Assembly (NCBI RefSeq): GCF_019431355.1
Contig: NZ_CP080269.1
Span: forward strand, 1,116,001 to 1,180,000
Source of the DNA: Paenibacillus sp. R14(2021)
Lineage (GTDB): Bacteria; Bacillota; Bacilli; Paenibacillales; Paenibacillaceae
Length of the DNA: 64,000 nucleotides
Direction of reading: 5' to 3'
Shown: in pieces, positions 26,927-35,605 of the stretch
Position numbering within the stretch: the first letter of the stretch is position 1
Layout of the letters: each line of letters begins with the position of its first letter
The notes under the pieces: generated by a model
What the model was told of the DNA's origin: nothing
The model's database searches: none
The model's input: the letters and a program-made list of their open reading frames with translations, nothing else
Made by a program: the position numbers and the translations under genes

Positions 26927-26981
26927 TTTATTTCCTCCATCATTTGAAGATCATAATGACTATCGGTGAAATATCTCCGAA

Positions 26982-27728
26982 TTAAATTTGCGCAGTTCCA
27001 CCATCCACGAATAATTCAATACCATTTACATAGCTGCTTTCGTTAGAGGCAAGGAACAACACGGCATTTGCGATTTCTTCAACGGTTCCCACTCTGCCGA
27101 GTGGAGTTACGGTCTTGGCATGCTCAAGGACTTGATCGATTCCAGCTCCGAACAAATCATCATAAGCAGGCGTATGAACGAATCCAGGACTTATGACGTT
27201 TAGACGCATGCCAGTGCCTTTTAGATCGAGGATCCAGTTGCGTGCCAGCTGCCTTATTGCAGCCTTCGTTGCACCATAGACACTGAATGCGGGGTCTCCA
27301 ATGGAACCGGCCGTGGACCCCGTCAGGATGATGGATCCTGCTTTGTCCGGAAACAAGGGCAATGCCTTTTGAACCGTGAATATCGTGCCTTTCACATTAA
27401 CATCGAATGTTTTATAATAATGCTCCTCCGTAATTTCGCCCAGTGGAAGCATAGATCCAACGCCGGCATTTGCGAAGAGAATATCTAGTTTCCCCTTCTC
27501 TTGCTTGACTACTTCGTATAGTCTATCCAAATCTTCCAATTTGGAAATATCGCCTTGAACGCCAGTAACATTCTTCCCGATCAGCTTCTCCGCCGCATCC
27601 AATTCGCTTTGTCTGCGTCCCGTAATAAAAACATGCGCACCTTCATGAACAAACTGCTGCGCTGTTGCAAGACCAATACCGCTCGTACCACCTGTTATTA
27701 CAGCTACTTTTCCATCAAACTTTCCCAT
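26982..27728 (-). CDS. SDR family oxidoreductase (glucose-1-dehydrogenase-like)
   Basis: 248 aa classical [23 protein letters not shown] near residues 12-31, [30 protein letters not shown] with catalytic Tyr/Lys, and a C-terminal [19 protein letters not shown] typical of tetrameric SDRs. First gene of the operon whose upstream region holds a near-perfect palindrome that is also found at the second HxlR locus. Likely substrate is a quinone or carbonyl compound; inference from HxlR regulation only. Confidence 0.92.
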   Translation of the reverse strand: MGKFDGKVAVITGGTSGIGLATAQQFVHEGAHVFITGRRQSELDAAEKLIGKNVTGVQGDISKLEDLDRLYEVVKQEKGKLDILFANAGVGSMLPLGEITEEHYYKTFDVNVKGTIFTVQKALPLFPDKAGSIILTGSTAGSIGDPAFSVYGATKAAIRQLARNWILDLKGTGMRLNVISPGFVHTPAYDDLFGAGIDQVLEHAKTVTPLGRVGTVEEIANAVLFLASNESSYVNGIELFVDGGTAQI

Positions 27729-27838
27729 GGTTCACACTCCATATTCTAATTTATACAGCAGCTCGAGCTGTATTCATCAACATTTTCAATGCACTGTACA
27801 GGACTATTATGTTTCAAATGTTCTAAAGATAAAAGTAC

Positions 27839-27871
27839 TTACTTTTTAGTGATATAGTCACCTAAAAGTAA
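27839..27871. promoter_or_regulatory. Candidate HxlR operator, locus 1
   Basis: TTACTTTTTAGTGA (27839-27852), spacer TATAG, then TCACCTAAAAGTAA (27858-27871) form an inverted repeat with two mismatching pairs per 14-bp arm. From 27851 to 27877 the sequence matches 44950-44976 at 26 of 27 positions. It lies 111 nt upstream of the SDR start. Confidence 0.75.
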
Positions 27872-27944
27872 TAATTGCGGCGATCCTCACCTTATAAGCG
27901 CGAATGACTACGTCTCAAATTATGGTTACAGCCGGACGGATCGA

Positions 27945-28646
27945 TTATTTATTTTCAAGCAGTTCGTTTAGCTTCTTGACTCGCACCATGATGTTTTTCC
28001 TCGCGGTGATCACGGCGCCCTCCTTGGCAAGCTCTTGTAAGATGAGGGTAACCGATTCTCTTGTTCCCCCGATCATATTCGCCAATTCCTGATGGGTAAA
28101 AGGCAAATTGATGTAATGCCGGTTATTTTCTTTGACGCCGAACCGCTTGGATAGCTTGTGGAGGAAGAAGATCACTTTACCTCGGAGATCATTCATGGTC
28201 AGCTTCTCCAGCACTTCGTTCCGCTCGTGCAGTCGGCAGCTCAATTCACTTAAGAATCGAAGAGAGACCTCTGGATACGTCCGCAATATTTGCTCGGCCT
28301 GCTCCTTGGAAATCATGCCGATCACCGTATCCTCCAACGTTTCCATATAATAACCATTCGTCCCCATCGAGAACACATCGATTTCGCCATAAATGCTGCC
28401 CGAGCTCAACATGCCTATTGTGTACTGCTTCCCGGCTGCGTTCGTTTTGAACAGGCGAAGTACGCCCTCGATAACGAAGAACAAGCCATGCTTGTCCTCC
28501 TCTGGCGTTTGAACGATCGTATTCTTAGCCACCGTTTGAAATTCGGCGATCGGCTCGCACAGCTCAATATGGTTTAATATTTCAGGTGGGAGCGATGCAA
28601 ATAAGCCAATTTGGGACAAATGCGATGGCTTTGTCGTGTGCAGCAC
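27945..28646 (-). CDS. Crp/Fnr family transcriptional regulator
   Basis: 233 aa. N-terminal cyclic-nucleotide-binding-like beta roll (GLFFVIEGVLRLFKTNAAGK, GSIYGEIDVFS), long dimer helix and C-terminal winged helix with FTHQELANMIGGTRESVTLI then LQELAKEG. No Cys cluster for an Fe-S centre is seen, so it is not Fnr in the strict sense. GTG start at 28646 has GGAGGTG 5 nt upstream. It sits next to the quinol oxidase operon, transcribed in the same direction but downstream of a hairpin; control of respiration is possible but unproven. Confidence 0.9.
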   Translation of the reverse strand: MLHTTKPSHLSQIGLFASLPPEILNHIELCEPIAEFQTVAKNTIVQTPEEDKHGLFFVIEGVLRLFKTNAAGKQYTIGMLSSGSIYGEIDVFSMGTNGYYMETLEDTVIGMISKEQAEQILRTYPEVSLRFLSELSCRLHERNEVLEKLTMNDLRGKVIFFLHKLSKRFGVKENNRHYINLPFTHQELANMIGGTRESVTLILQELAKEGAVITARKNIMVRVKKLNELLENK

Positions 28647-28686
28647 GCGACACCTCCGGAAACAGGTAATTGGAATAAACGCAAAT

Positions 28687-28727
28687 AGACGACTCCATTC
28701 CTTGCCAATGGCAAGGCGAAGTCGTCT
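28687..28727 (-). terminator. Hairpin after the quinol oxidase operon
   Basis: AGACGACT/AGTCGTCT outer arms and CCTTGCC/GGCAAGG inner arms form a long stem. T-rich but interrupted sequence follows on the minus strand. It lies between the end of qoxD and the Crp/Fnr start; part of the 28647-28838 gap is otherwise empty. Confidence 0.65.
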
Positions 28728-28838
28728 TATTTTGAGCTATTCCGCTCATATTATGCGAGCTCTTGCTTTCGCTTGACCACGACGAGCCGATCTAACCCTA
28801 ATAACCGCAGAGCAGCGAACGCTCTCCATCCGCTGCAT

Positions 28839-29162
28839 TCAGCCTGCAACGGTATTGTAGAGCATGATCCAGAGCGACCCGCCAACGATAATCACGAGGA
28901 TCACGAGCCCGAGTATCAGGGAAATCAAGTTATAACGCGGCTTCTTCTCCTCGCGCAGATGCATGAAGAAGAACAGCTGAACAGCCAATTGCAATACGCC
29001 GGCCGCCATGAGCACGATCGCTTTCGCACTGCCCTCCAGCCAACCCCCCACCGCAATAGCCACCGATATGACGGTCAGAACGAGGGAGCATAGAAAACCG
29101 ATCGTATAGGAGCGAATAGATCCATGCGATTCTTCGGAATGAACCGAGCCAACATGCGCCAT
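28839..29162 (-). CDS. qoxD: Quinol oxidase subunit IV (QoxD/CyoD-like)
   Basis: 107 aa, three transmembrane helices (residues about 18-38, 45-65, 78-100). LMAAGVLQLAVQLFFFMHLR is the conserved subunit IV segment. It is the last gene of the four-gene oxidase operon; its ATG lies 1 nt after the qoxC stop. Small assembly/stability subunit of a haem-copper menaquinol oxidase. Confidence 0.88.
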   Translation of the reverse strand: MAHVGSVHSEESHGSIRSYTIGFLCSLVLTVISVAIAVGGWLEGSAKAIVLMAAGVLQLAVQLFFFMHLREEKKPRYNLISLILGLVILVIIVGGSLWIMLYNTVAG

Positions 29163-29163
29163 C

Positions 29164-29775
29164 TTAGTTCACCCCCATTAAATAAACAACGGTGAATACG
29201 AATATCCACACCACATCAAGGAAATGCCAAAACAAACTGACAATTTGCACTTTCCGCTTCGTGACGGGCGTTATTCCCTTGCGGGAAAGCTGTATCATCA
29301 ATCCAGCCATCCATACGAGGCCAACCGTCACATGCAGGCCATGCGTGCCGACGAGCGTAAAGAAAGCCGATAAGAATGCGCTGGTGCTCATCGTTGCGCC
29401 TTCGCTTACGAAATGAGCAAACTCCTTCACTTCCAGTCCGATAAAAGCAAGACCAAGCAAGGCTGTAATCGCGAGCCATCCGATTAGTGCCCGCAGCTTC
29501 CCGCGATTCATTGCAAGCACCGCGAGCCCGCACGTGTAGCTGCTCGTGAGGAGAATGAACGTGCTTGCGATCACGCCGCTTAATTCAAACAAATCCGCTG
29601 GCCCCGGGCCTCCGTTGGTATTATTTTTTAGAACGAGATACGTGGCAAAAAACGTACCGAAAATCATGATATCCGTCATGAGGTAAATCCAAAATCCGAA
29701 CGTGCGCATCTCTTCCAAATCCGGATGATTATGATGCCCGGCAGTCGATTCTTCCCTTATAGGCGCTGCATTCAT
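29164..29775 (-). CDS. qoxC: Quinol oxidase subunit III (QoxC/CyoC-like)
   Basis: 203 aa, five predicted membrane helices as in the short subunit III of quinol oxidases. [20 protein letters not shown] near residue 27, [20 protein letters not shown] and [20 protein letters not shown] are the family signatures. Its ATG overlaps the qoxB TGA (ATGA), so translation is coupled. Contributes to proton-channel stability (family knowledge). Confidence 0.92.
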   Translation of the reverse strand: MNAAPIREESTAGHHNHPDLEEMRTFGFWIYLMTDIMIFGTFFATYLVLKNNTNGGPGPADLFELSGVIASTFILLTSSYTCGLAVLAMNRGKLRALIGWLAITALLGLAFIGLEVKEFAHFVSEGATMSTSAFLSAFFTLVGTHGLHVTVGLVWMAGLMIQLSRKGITPVTKRKVQIVSLFWHFLDVVWIFVFTVVYLMGVN

Positions 29776-31757
29776 ACGTGGGTCACCTGCCTTATTTCTG
29801 CTTCCGTTCGCTCGATATCTTCGACCGGAATGTAATAGTCGGTATCATAATTAAAGGAATGAACAAGCATGCTGATCGCAACGCCGGCAAGTCCCGGAAT
29901 CGCAAGCCACAGCCAGTGGAATACGAATCCGAACCCTGCCATAAACCAGAAGCCTGCCATTACGATCGGGATGCCAGAATTTTTAGGCATATGAATGGGT
30001 TCCAGCATCATCTTGACCTGCGAACCCGCATTCCCTTGCTCCTTGCGCAGCTTCTCTTCCCACCAATCATCAAGCTCCGCAGCATGCGGAATGACGGCAA
30101 AGTTGTAAGCTGGTGCGGGCGATGGAATCGACCACTCCAGCGTTCGGCCGTTCCACGGATCTCCAGTGGTATCGAGATTTCTGCGGTAATGCTTAACGCC
30201 GTGAACGATCTGCCACACCTGGAACAAGAATGCGATTCCCATCAGGACCGCGCCGATGGTAGACACGAAATTGAGTCCCCACCAGCCTTTATCCCAGCTA
30301 TAGGTGACGACGCGGCGCGTCATGCCCATTAATCCAAGTGCATACTGCGGCATGAAACAGACATAGAACCCGATATTCCAAATCCAAAATGCCCACTTGC
30401 CGATCCGCTCGTTCAGCTTAAAGCCGAACAGCTTCGGCCACCAGTAATACAGCCCGGCAAAATAGCCGAATACGACGCCGCCGATAATGACCTGATGGAA
30501 ATGCGCGATCAGGAAGAAGCTGTTATGGTATTGAAAATCCGCCGGGGCTACCGACAGAAGCACGCCGGTCATGCCGCCGATGACGAAGCATGGAATAAAT
30601 CCCATCGTCCACAGCATCGGCGTCTCGAACGTGATCTTGCCTCTAAACATGGTGAAGAGCCAGTTAAATATTTTGACGCCCGTCGGAATTGCGATAAGCA
30701 TTGTCGTCAAAGCGAAGAAGGCGTTGACGTCGGCGCCAGAGCCCATCGTAAAGAAGTGATGCGCCCATACGAGAAACGACAAGATGCTGATGATCATCAT
30801 GGCATACACCATTGATTTATAACCGAACAGCTTCTTCTTGGAGAACGTCGCCACGACCTCGGAGAAGATCCCGAAGGCTGGCAGTACGATAATATACACC
30901 TCGGGGTGCCCCCACATCCAGATGAGATTGATGTACATCATCGGGTTCCCGCCGCCGTCCAGCGTGAAGAAATGCGCACCGGCGTAACGGTCCAAGAACA
31001 ACAGCGCAAGCGTTGCCGCCAAGATGGGAAAGGCAAAGATGACCGCGATGCAGCTTGACAACACCGACCATGTAAACATCGGCATTTTCATAAGCTTCAT
31101 GCCCGGTGCGCGCATTTTCAGAATCGTAACGATGAAATTGATCCCGGTCATCAAGCTGCCGATCCCGGAGATTTGAATGCCCCAGATATAGAAGTCTTGC
31201 CCGACGCCGGGGTTGTACATCAGCTCCGAATAAGGCGGATAGGCGAGCCAGCCCGCATCCGGCGAGCCGCCGATGACGAAGGACAGATTAAACAGCATCG
31301 CGCCTGCGAAGAACAGCCAGAAGCTGAGTGAATTCAGGAACGGATAGGCCACGTCCCGTGCGCCGATCTGAAGCGGCACGACGACGTTAAACAAACCGAA
31401 CATAAACGGCATGGCCATGAACAGAATCATGATGACGCCGTGCGTCGTGAAGATCCCGTTGTAATGATCGGGCTGCAGGAAATGTAAGTCCGGCATAGCC
31501 AGCTGCGCCCGCATGAGCAGGGCGTCCACCCCGCCGCGGAACAGCATAAGAAACGCCGCAAGAATATATAGAATGCCGATCCGCTTATGATCGACCGTTG
31601 TCAGCCATTCCCGCCACAGCCACCCCCATTTCTTGAAATAGGTCAGCGTTCCGACGACGGCTAGCAGCGTCAGCACAATACTCACGTCCGCACCGTAAAT
31701 CAACGGATCGCCTGTTACAAAAAAGTTGGAGGCGAAGTTTTGTATACGCTCCAGCAT
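29772..31757 (-). CDS. qoxB: Quinol oxidase subunit I (QoxB/CyoB-like)
   Basis: 661 aa haem-copper oxidase catalytic subunit that reduces O2 to water and pumps protons. Ligands visible: His106 in [10 protein letters not shown] (low-spin haem), WMWGHPEVY (CuB His and the cross-linked Tyr), AHHFFTMG (two CuB His), [10 protein letters not shown] (haem ligands). The Glu in GHPEVY marks a type A1 enzyme. About 15 membrane helices, as in bo3/aa3-600 quinol oxidases. AAGGGAG is 6 nt before ATG 31757; 27 nt after qoxA. In a Firmicute the substrate is menaquinol (inference from host group). Confidence 0.95.
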   Translation of the reverse strand: MLERIQNFASNFFVTGDPLIYGADVSIVLTLLAVVGTLTYFKKWGWLWREWLTTVDHKRIGILYILAAFLMLFRGGVDALLMRAQLAMPDLHFLQPDHYNGIFTTHGVIMILFMAMPFMFGLFNVVVPLQIGARDVAYPFLNSLSFWLFFAGAMLFNLSFVIGGSPDAGWLAYPPYSELMYNPGVGQDFYIWGIQISGIGSLMTGINFIVTILKMRAPGMKLMKMPMFTWSVLSSCIAVIFAFPILAATLALLFLDRYAGAHFFTLDGGGNPMMYINLIWMWGHPEVYIIVLPAFGIFSEVVATFSKKKLFGYKSMVYAMMIISILSFLVWAHHFFTMGSGADVNAFFALTTMLIAIPTGVKIFNWLFTMFRGKITFETPMLWTMGFIPCFVIGGMTGVLLSVAPADFQYHNSFFLIAHFHQVIIGGVVFGYFAGLYYWWPKLFGFKLNERIGKWAFWIWNIGFYVCFMPQYALGLMGMTRRVVTYSWDKGWWGLNFVSTIGAVLMGIAFLFQVWQIVHGVKHYRRNLDTTGDPWNGRTLEWSIPSPAPAYNFAVIPHAAELDDWWEEKLRKEQGNAGSQVKMMLEPIHMPKNSGIPIVMAGFWFMAGFGFVFHWLWLAIPGLAGVAISMLVHSFNYDTDYYIPVEDIERTEAEIRQVTHV

Positions 31758-31784
31758 GATTTCATTTCTCCCTTCCTGTCTTCT

Positions 31785-32765
31785 CTAGTGGTTCATGGAC
31801 ATACCGTCCATCTCATGCTCCGACTTGCCGTCCATCTCATGCTCCGACTTGCCGTCCATCTCATGCTCCGGCTTGCCGTCCGTCTCATTTCCAGATACCC
31901 CATGATGATGAGCAGACGCATATTTGGTTACTGTTCGTTCGAACAGCCCTTTCGGGAAGGACGAGTAAGTCAGCACCTTTGATGCGGATGGCTCGGCCAA
32001 TTGCTTGTAGCCGTCCTCCGTAAGCGCGGGAGAACTCGATTTGACCCCGCTCACCCATTGGTCGAATTGCGCCTGGGTTACGGTGTCCACGTCAAAGTAC
32101 ATTTTCGCGAAGTCGGTGCCTGTGAAATTAGCGCCAGAGCCCCAGGTTTTGCCCAGCTCGTCGCCCTGCAAATACAGCGTCATAGCCATGCCGGACATGG
32201 CATACATTTGACCGCCAAGCTGCGGGATCCAGAACGAATTCATCGGAGAATCGGCCGTAATCTCGAAGCGAACCGGAACGTCCTTCGGGATCTTCAGCAT
32301 GTTGACGGAAGCAATATCCTGTTCGGGATATTGGAACAGCCACTTCCAGTTCAGGGAAGTGACCTGAATCGTCAACGGTTTGACCTCGGATTGCAGCGGC
32401 CTGGATGGCTCCAACGCGTAAGTGGATCGTACGGTGATAACCGCGATTGCGAGAATCACAATAACCGGAATTCCCCACCAGATCACTTCCAGCTTGGTGC
32501 TGTGTGACCAATTCGGCTCATAGGCCGCCTTCCTGTCCTTCTTGTCCCGATAGCGCCAAATAATGATGGCCGATAGAATTAGAACCGGCACAATGACGAT
32601 CGAGCAAAGCCAGGTGGACAGAAACATCAAATCCCGCTGCTGCTCCGCGATCGGCCCTTTCGGGTTAAGCACGCTGACTTCGTTCGAGCATCCAGCAGCG
32701 ATCAGCATCACCATGACTGCCATCGCCAAGACTGCAGTCGTTCGCAGCGCTTTGGGTACGTTCAT
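31785..32765 (-). CDS. qoxA: Quinol oxidase subunit II lipoprotein (QoxA-like) with His/Met-rich tail
   Basis: 326 aa, first gene of the operon. The lipobox LIAAGC near residues 21-26 gives a lipid-anchored N terminus, followed by NPKGPIAEQQRDLMFLST, two membrane helices and the cupredoxin domain (LNWKWLFQYPEQDIASVN, FWIPQLGGQMYAMSGMAM). The CuA Cys/His ligands are absent, as in quinol rather than cytochrome c oxidases; agreement with Bacillus QoxA is high. Start 32765 has AAGGAG 10 nt upstream; an in-frame TTG at 32774 is less likely. The C-terminal 45 residues are unusual: ASAHHHG followed by four EHEMDGKS-like 8-residue repeats ending in MSMNH. Confidence 0.92.
   Translation of the reverse strand: MNVPKALRTTAVLAMAVMVMLIAAGCSNEVSVLNPKGPIAEQQRDLMFLSTWLCSIVIVPVLILSAIIIWRYRDKKDRKAAYEPNWSHSTKLEVIWWGIPVIVILAIAVITVRSTYALEPSRPLQSEVKPLTIQVTSLNWKWLFQYPEQDIASVNMLKIPKDVPVRFEITADSPMNSFWIPQLGGQMYAMSGMAMTLYLQGDELGKTWGSGANFTGTDFAKMYFDVDTVTQAQFDQWVSGVKSSSPALTEDGYKQLAEPSASKVLTYSSFPKGLFERTVTKYASAHHHGVSGNETDGKPEHEMDGKSEHEMDGKSEHEMDGMSMNH
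31804..31887. repeat. 24-bp tandem repeat in qoxA 3' end
   Basis: Three consecutive 24-bp units (31804, 31828, 31852) plus a 12-bp partial encode EHEMDGKS repeats on the minus strand. The units differ by one base, so the copy number can change by slippage or recombination without breaking the frame. Confidence 0.9.
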
Positions 32766-33087
32766 CTTTCTCAACTCCTTGTAGCTTGCTTATGTCAGCT
32801 TCCACTTTAAAAGAGCAAGCCAGCTGTGTCACCAGCCGCTTGGATACGTAGTTCCACCATCCAAATTCAAACTTTTGAAAGAAATTGAACACGGTTTGGT
32901 CACAATTTCTTCGTTGAACTTGCGTTATAGCGATTACGCATCAACTGCCCGCCTCGAGCAAATCGGCTTGCTCAAACGCATCGCCAAATGGGTGGTTACA
33001 TTTGCTCCGAAACGGACTATATTCAGGCCATATCAATCAATATCAACGTACAACAGAGCTAATTTTGGGAAATTGGAGGAGAATGTC

Positions 33088-33915
33088 ATGTTTACAGAGC
33101 AGAACCTGCGCGGTGTGATCGTTCCGATTGTCACGCCGTTTGATTACAGCGGACATCTGGATTTGCTATCTTTCGAGGAAATGGTCTCCCGATTAGTGGA
33201 CAAGGGCATCCGCGGGGTAGTCGTGAACGGCACGCCCGCAGAGTCGCCATTCGTTGAAATCGGCGAGTTGGAATTACTTGTGAAGTCGGCGCGCAGCGCA
33301 TTAGGCAGTGTTCCGCTGATTGTCAATACAGGTTCGAGCAGCAGTGCCGAGGATGCAGTGAATCAAATCGTATGGGCTAAGTCGCTTGGAGTGGACGCCG
33401 TTCTGGCTGCTCCTCCTGTTGACGGCCTCCATTCGCAGCTAGCCATTATTGAACATTATGATGCGCTGTCGCAAGCAAGGCTGCCCGTCATTCTCGATGA
33501 TCGTTACCGCAGCTCACATGCCTCACTGACCTTGGAAACGATACAGGCCATTATGGAACGGCCTCATATGGTCGGCATGAACGAGAGAACTGCTGATTAT
33601 AAACGGAACTTCAAGCTTGCCCGAACGATGAAGAAACCGGTTCTTTGCGGCGACGACGAGCTGTTCTTCGCCTCGCTCTGCTGCGGGGCCAAAGGCGGCA
33701 TTGTGACAAGCGCGAATCTGGACAGTGATCAGTTTGTGACTGTCTATGAGCTGTATCAAGCCGGCCAGATCGAGCAGGCGAACGAGCTGTTCAACCGCTT
33801 GCTTCCGCTCGTTCAATTCCTAACCTCGGAGCCGGATCCCGCTCCGCTCCGATGGCTGCTCGCAGAGCGCGGCCATATTCGCTCGGATCAAGCGCGATCG
33901 AGCCGCGGCGCCTAA
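33088..33915 (+). CDS. DapA/NAL-family TIM-barrel protein lacking the catalytic lysine
   Basis: 275 aa protein of the dihydrodipicolinate synthase / N-acetylneuraminate lyase superfamily. Fold signatures remain: GVIVPIVTPFDYSGHLD at the N terminus, RGVVVNGTPAESPFVE (GTTGE replaced by GTPAE), VPLIVNTGSSSSAEDAV, and the C-terminal VLCGDDELFFASLCCGAKGG. However, the Tyr of the usual YNVP motif is Asp137 (VILDDRY) and the Schiff-base Lys of GIKE is Asn165 (MVGMNERTAD). It therefore cannot work by the family mechanism. Start 33088 has GGAGGAG upstream; a longer frame exists upstream without support. Divergent from qoxA, terminated at 33916-33966. Possible binding, regulatory or decayed protein. 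Confidence 0.85.
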   Translation: MFTEQNLRGVIVPIVTPFDYSGHLDLLSFEEMVSRLVDKGIRGVVVNGTPAESPFVEIGELELLVKSARSALGSVPLIVNTGSSSSAEDAVNQIVWAKSLGVDAVLAAPPVDGLHSQLAIIEHYDALSQARLPVILDDRYRSSHASLTLETIQAIMERPHMVGMNERTADYKRNFKLARTMKKPVLCGDDELFFASLCCGAKGGIVTSANLDSDQFVTVYELYQAGQIEQANELFNRLLPLVQFLTSEPDPAPLRWLLAERGHIRSDQARSSRGA

Positions 33916-33966
33916 AAAAAAGCTTGCTCATTCGCGGCTCAGAGGCTGCGAATAGGCAAGCTTTTT
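33916..33966. terminator. Bidirectional terminator between dapA-like and xer genes
   Basis: AAAAAGCTTGC (33916-33926) and GCAAGCTTTTT (33956-33966) are perfect arms with an inner TTCGC/GCGAA stem. Serves both convergent genes. Confidence 0.92.
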
Positions 33967-33982
33967 GAATTTGACGCGTCAA

Positions 33983-34921
33983 TTACCCGATCGCGTGCAA
34001 AGGAATATGAATCGTCGACATGGCCTGCTTCTTCTGATTATCGTTCACATGTGTGTAAATCATCGTGGTTTCAATCGATGCGTGACCCAGCAGCTCCTTC
34101 ACCACGCGAATATCTACCCCGTTCTTGAGCAGCATCGTAGCAAATGTATGCCTCAGCTTATGGCAGGATAGCTTCATATCCGTGACCTTGGGATTATGGG
34201 CCTTGAACGCTGCGAACGTCTGCTCGGCGATCTTCTGAATTTGGCGGATGGACAGCCGCTGCCCTTTCTGCGATACGAAGAACGCTTCTTCCTTCGCACG
34301 GTAAGGCGTAATTCTGTCCTTCTCGACTTCATCCAGCACGGACAGCAGTACCTCGGGAACTGGAATCTCGTTCCACTTCCTTCCCTTACCGAATACCTCG
34401 ATCGTCCCCTTTGTCTTCTTGAAATCCTTCAGGTTCAACCGATGCACCTCGCCTACGCGCAGGCCGCAATAGCTCATCAGCAAGAAGATCGCAATGTTCC
34501 GGTCACGGTAACGGCCTTCGATAAACGCTAGGCTCTCGACCAGCTCCTCTTCTTCGAGGTAAACCGGCTTTTTGTTTTTCTCCGTCTTGGATTTCTTGAC
34601 CTCCAGCGCCGGATTGCGTGTGGCCAATTCAAAATCCGCCAGTGCGGTGTAAAAAGAGCGAATCGCAGATAACGTTCGATTCCGTGTTCGGTCGCCAGTC
34701 GAGTCTTGCTTCGCGACCAGAAATCCGATGATATGCATTTTTCCGGCTTTATCTACATCCAGCCCGTCCAATGACGCCAGATAGGCAAGAACTTCTCTTG
34801 TATATTCCTTCTGCGTCGCAGCCGTGTAGCCTGCTTGTTTCATCCAGATCAGAAAGGCACGCGTCTGTTCTCCGTATAATTCCTCCAGCTCGTAGTTGCG
34901 CGGCAAGCATGCCCACCTCAT
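33983..34921 (-). CDS. Tyrosine recombinase (XerC/XerD-like integrase)
   Basis: 312 aa site-specific recombinase. N-terminal SAM-like core-binding domain ([20 protein letters not shown]) and C-terminal catalytic domain with Arg in [12 protein letters not shown], Lys in the FGKGRKW hairpin, [23 protein letters not shown] with the nucleophile Tyr. All six catalytic positions are present, so it should be active. Start 34921 (MRWACLP) has GAGGAAA only 1-3 nt upstream; TTG 12 nt further on with GAGGTGGG before it is an alternative. No phage or transposon genes flank it, and the promoter carries a perfect palindrome. Not the chromosomal XerC/D by context, which lies elsewhere in Bacillales. Confidence 0.9.
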   Translation of the reverse strand: MRWACLPRNYELEELYGEQTRAFLIWMKQAGYTAATQKEYTREVLAYLASLDGLDVDKAGKMHIIGFLVAKQDSTGDRTRNRTLSAIRSFYTALADFELATRNPALEVKKSKTEKNKKPVYLEEEELVESLAFIEGRYRDRNIAIFLLMSYCGLRVGEVHRLNLKDFKKTKGTIEVFGKGRKWNEIPVPEVLLSVLDEVEKDRITPYRAKEEAFFVSQKGQRLSIRQIQKIAEQTFAAFKAHNPKVTDMKLSCHKLRHTFATMLLKNGVDIRVVKELLGHASIETTMIYTHVNDNQKKQAMSTIHIPLHAIG

Positions 34922-35003
34922 TTTCCTCGATATATACGCGGAGAAGCCTATCAAAATTGTGAATAACGATACTTGTACTAGAAAAATAATCCCGTATAAA
35001 CGA

Positions 35004-35039
35004 AAGTGCGCAAAACATGTGTTTTGCGCACTTATTATA
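35004..35039 (-). promoter_or_regulatory. Promoter with abutting 14-bp palindrome upstream of xer gene
   Basis: TATAAT (complement of 35034-35039) is immediately followed by an inverted repeat: 14-bp arms AAGTGCGCAAAACA (35004-35017) and TGTTTTGCGCACTT (35020-35033) with a 2-nt centre. The palindrome covers the expected transcription start, 83 nt before the gene start. A repressor operator or early-transcript structure is likely. Confidence 0.6.
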
Positions 35040-35295
35040 GCACATCATATCCATCATTTGCACGCCTCAATCTTATCTTGCTGATTCATTGAAGTTGTCC
35101 GTTGCGCCAATTAGGTCGACGAACCGTGTTCGACATTGGAATTATATGATTTACATTGCCTCCTTTTTAACACTTCTTCCAGAGTCACTAAATTTCATTC
35201 CTTGCTTTTACAGATATTAGCCTGTAAGTATTGGACATACTCCACTACAAGGCATTGCTTATAGAGAACAATTATAACTAAACTCCCATTAGCAC

Positions 35296-35322
35296 AAAAA
35301 GGCTGCACGCGGCAGCCTTTTT
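35296..35322. terminator. Orphan bidirectional terminator
   Basis: AAAAAGGCTGC, loop ACGCG, GCAGCCTTTTT: perfect 11-bp arms with T runs on both strands. No gene ends nearby, so it may terminate an unrecognised small RNA or mark a lost gene. Confidence 0.8.
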
Positions 35323-35556
35323 ACGTTTCTTCAACTATATTGTTCCGTTAGAGCTTAACCCCGAAATCGCTTCTAGCGGATCAATGGGGCGAATTCCCCC
35401 TGTAACCAAGAAATAATTGAATTCCTGCTGTCCCGAAAGTATCATTTATCACTCTCTTATAGTTATCCCACTTGAAATAAAAGGGGCCAATATTTATATT
35501 TTTAGCGTTGGGCAACTTCCCCTTTCCACGAAACCAGCCTTGGCTTCTTGCATGTT

Positions 35557-35596
35557 AAAAAACGGCGCTGATACACCCTGGGATGCAGCAGCGCCG
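35557..35596 (-). terminator. Terminator of the MDR oxidoreductase gene
   Basis: CGGCGCTG and CAGCGCCG arms (35563-35570, 35589-35596) followed on the minus strand by TTTTTT. Confidence 0.9.
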
Positions 35597-35605
35597 CAAG
35601 AGCAG

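Larger units (their letters stand above)
35040..35605. other. Long AT-rich gap without a recognised gene
   Basis: About 560 bases upstream of the xer gene. A second TATAAT on the minus strand lies near 35142-35147, after AAAAAGGAGG. An isolated terminator (35296-35322) and the terminator of the downstream oxidoreductase (35557-35596) occur, but no convincing protein; a 16-codon frame MSNTVRRPNWRNGQLQ on the minus strand is not supported. Possibly decayed sequence. Confidence 0.5.

Noticed and set aside
32875-33087. N-terminal extension of the DapA-like protein
   Set aside because: No ribosome site and no family similarity; GGAGGAG precedes 33088.
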